A DNA stretch of 64,000 bases, from positions 310,001 to 374,000 of the forward strand of contig NZ_JAGJBZ010000003.1 of assembly GCF_020010925.1 (NCBI RefSeq), in the 5' to 3' direction. The translations under genes and the position numbers were made by a program. Below are positions 63,953 to 64,000 of the stretch, one piece after another (positions within the stretch are counted from its first letter, which is position 1; every line of letters starts with the position of its first letter). Source of the stretch: Streptomyces griseiscabiei (lineage in GTDB: Bacteria; Actinomycetota; Actinomycetes; Streptomycetales; Streptomycetaceae). The notes beneath the pieces were generated by a model. The model was not told the origin of the DNA. It saw only the letters and a list, made by a program, of their open reading frames with translations, and did no database searches.

Positions 63953-64000
63953 ATGACACTGAAGCCGTGGGCATGGGCCGGTCTGGGGATCGCGGGGGCG
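63953..64000 (+). CDS. Start of a gene cut by the window edge
   Basis: Only 16 codons (MTLKPWAWAGLGIAGA) are visible; an ATG with a hydrophobic beginning suggests a membrane or secreted protein. No ribosome site stronger than weak is seen, and the family cannot be named. Confidence 0.35.
   Translation, partial: MTLKPWAWAGLGIAGA

Overview
The window looks like part of the core chromosome of a Streptomyces. The evidence is very high G+C coding DNA with strong third-position bias, frequent GTG and TTG starts, a HAIR (HspR) operator in front of clpB, rare TTA codons confined to one locus, and typical streptomycete families (DUF2617, DUF3151, YbjN, DUF5063, a CYP107-type P450, paired NarL-type two-component systems). 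From memory, the order clpB - aminotransferase - pyrE - fba - kynA/kynU - P450 - purA - Ser/Thr kinase - ybaB - recR matches the same stretch of the S. coelicolor chromosome. No rRNA, tRNA, insertion sequence, prophage, CRISPR array or replication origin was recognised.

Left part (1-13.8 kb), mostly accessory. Two small conserved proteins are followed by an orphan sugar-binding lipoprotein, a second lipoprotein, an APH-fold kinase and a small secreted protein. Next is a MacB/LolD-type ATPase plus FtsX-like permease, convergent with a LuxR regulator that has a degenerate receiver. Both the ATPase and this regulator carry a TTA (bldA-dependent) codon. Then come three paralogous LuxR-HTH regulators with a TrmB/PLD-like sensor region. 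They lie beside a divergent two-gene unit encoding a 75-residue exported peptide and a small Rieske-like protein without a complete set of iron-sulfur ligands, closed by a 17-bp terminator hairpin. This is the best candidate for an undescribed signalling or peptide system.

Middle part (13.9-31.5 kb), housekeeping. It holds a PPOX flavin/F420 protein, HspR-controlled clpB, a YbjN protein, a PLP aminotransferase and three tandem membrane-anchored Gly/Ser/Cys-rich small proteins with duplicated leaders. These are followed by DUF2617, a membrane-bound spermidine-synthase-like protein, a SRPBCC/CoxG-like protein, an aldose epimerase, pyrE, class II aldolase, a DHA2 exporter, DUF3151, and kynA-kynU for tryptophan breakdown.

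Right-middle part (31.5-48.8 kb). An HGGxW alpha/beta hydrolase, plausibly the missing kynurenine formamidase, is followed by an overlapping operon (DUF1023 hydrolase, acyltransferase, histidine kinase, response regulator). A second kinase/regulator pair follows, and both transcription units start with an identical 15-nt motif. Next are a P450, a drug-type ABC exporter with a divergent GbsR/MarR regulator, YCII and GNAT proteins, a secreted protein, and a diacylglycerol-kinase-like protein with degenerate catalytic motifs, a Gly/Thr-rich insert and a downstream 9-nt minisatellite.

Right part (48.9-64 kb). It holds purA, small conserved proteins, a GT2 glycosyltransferase fused to a polytopic membrane domain, a GntR regulator, a class III aminotransferase, a DJ-1/MarR pair with palindromic operators, a transmembrane Ser/Thr kinase, a predicted SLATT protein, ybaB-recR-DUF5063, a TauE/SafE permease and the first codons of a membrane protein cut by the window edge. 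Intergenic gaps carry several copies of one dispersed inverted-repeat family, and many gene ends have strong hairpins.
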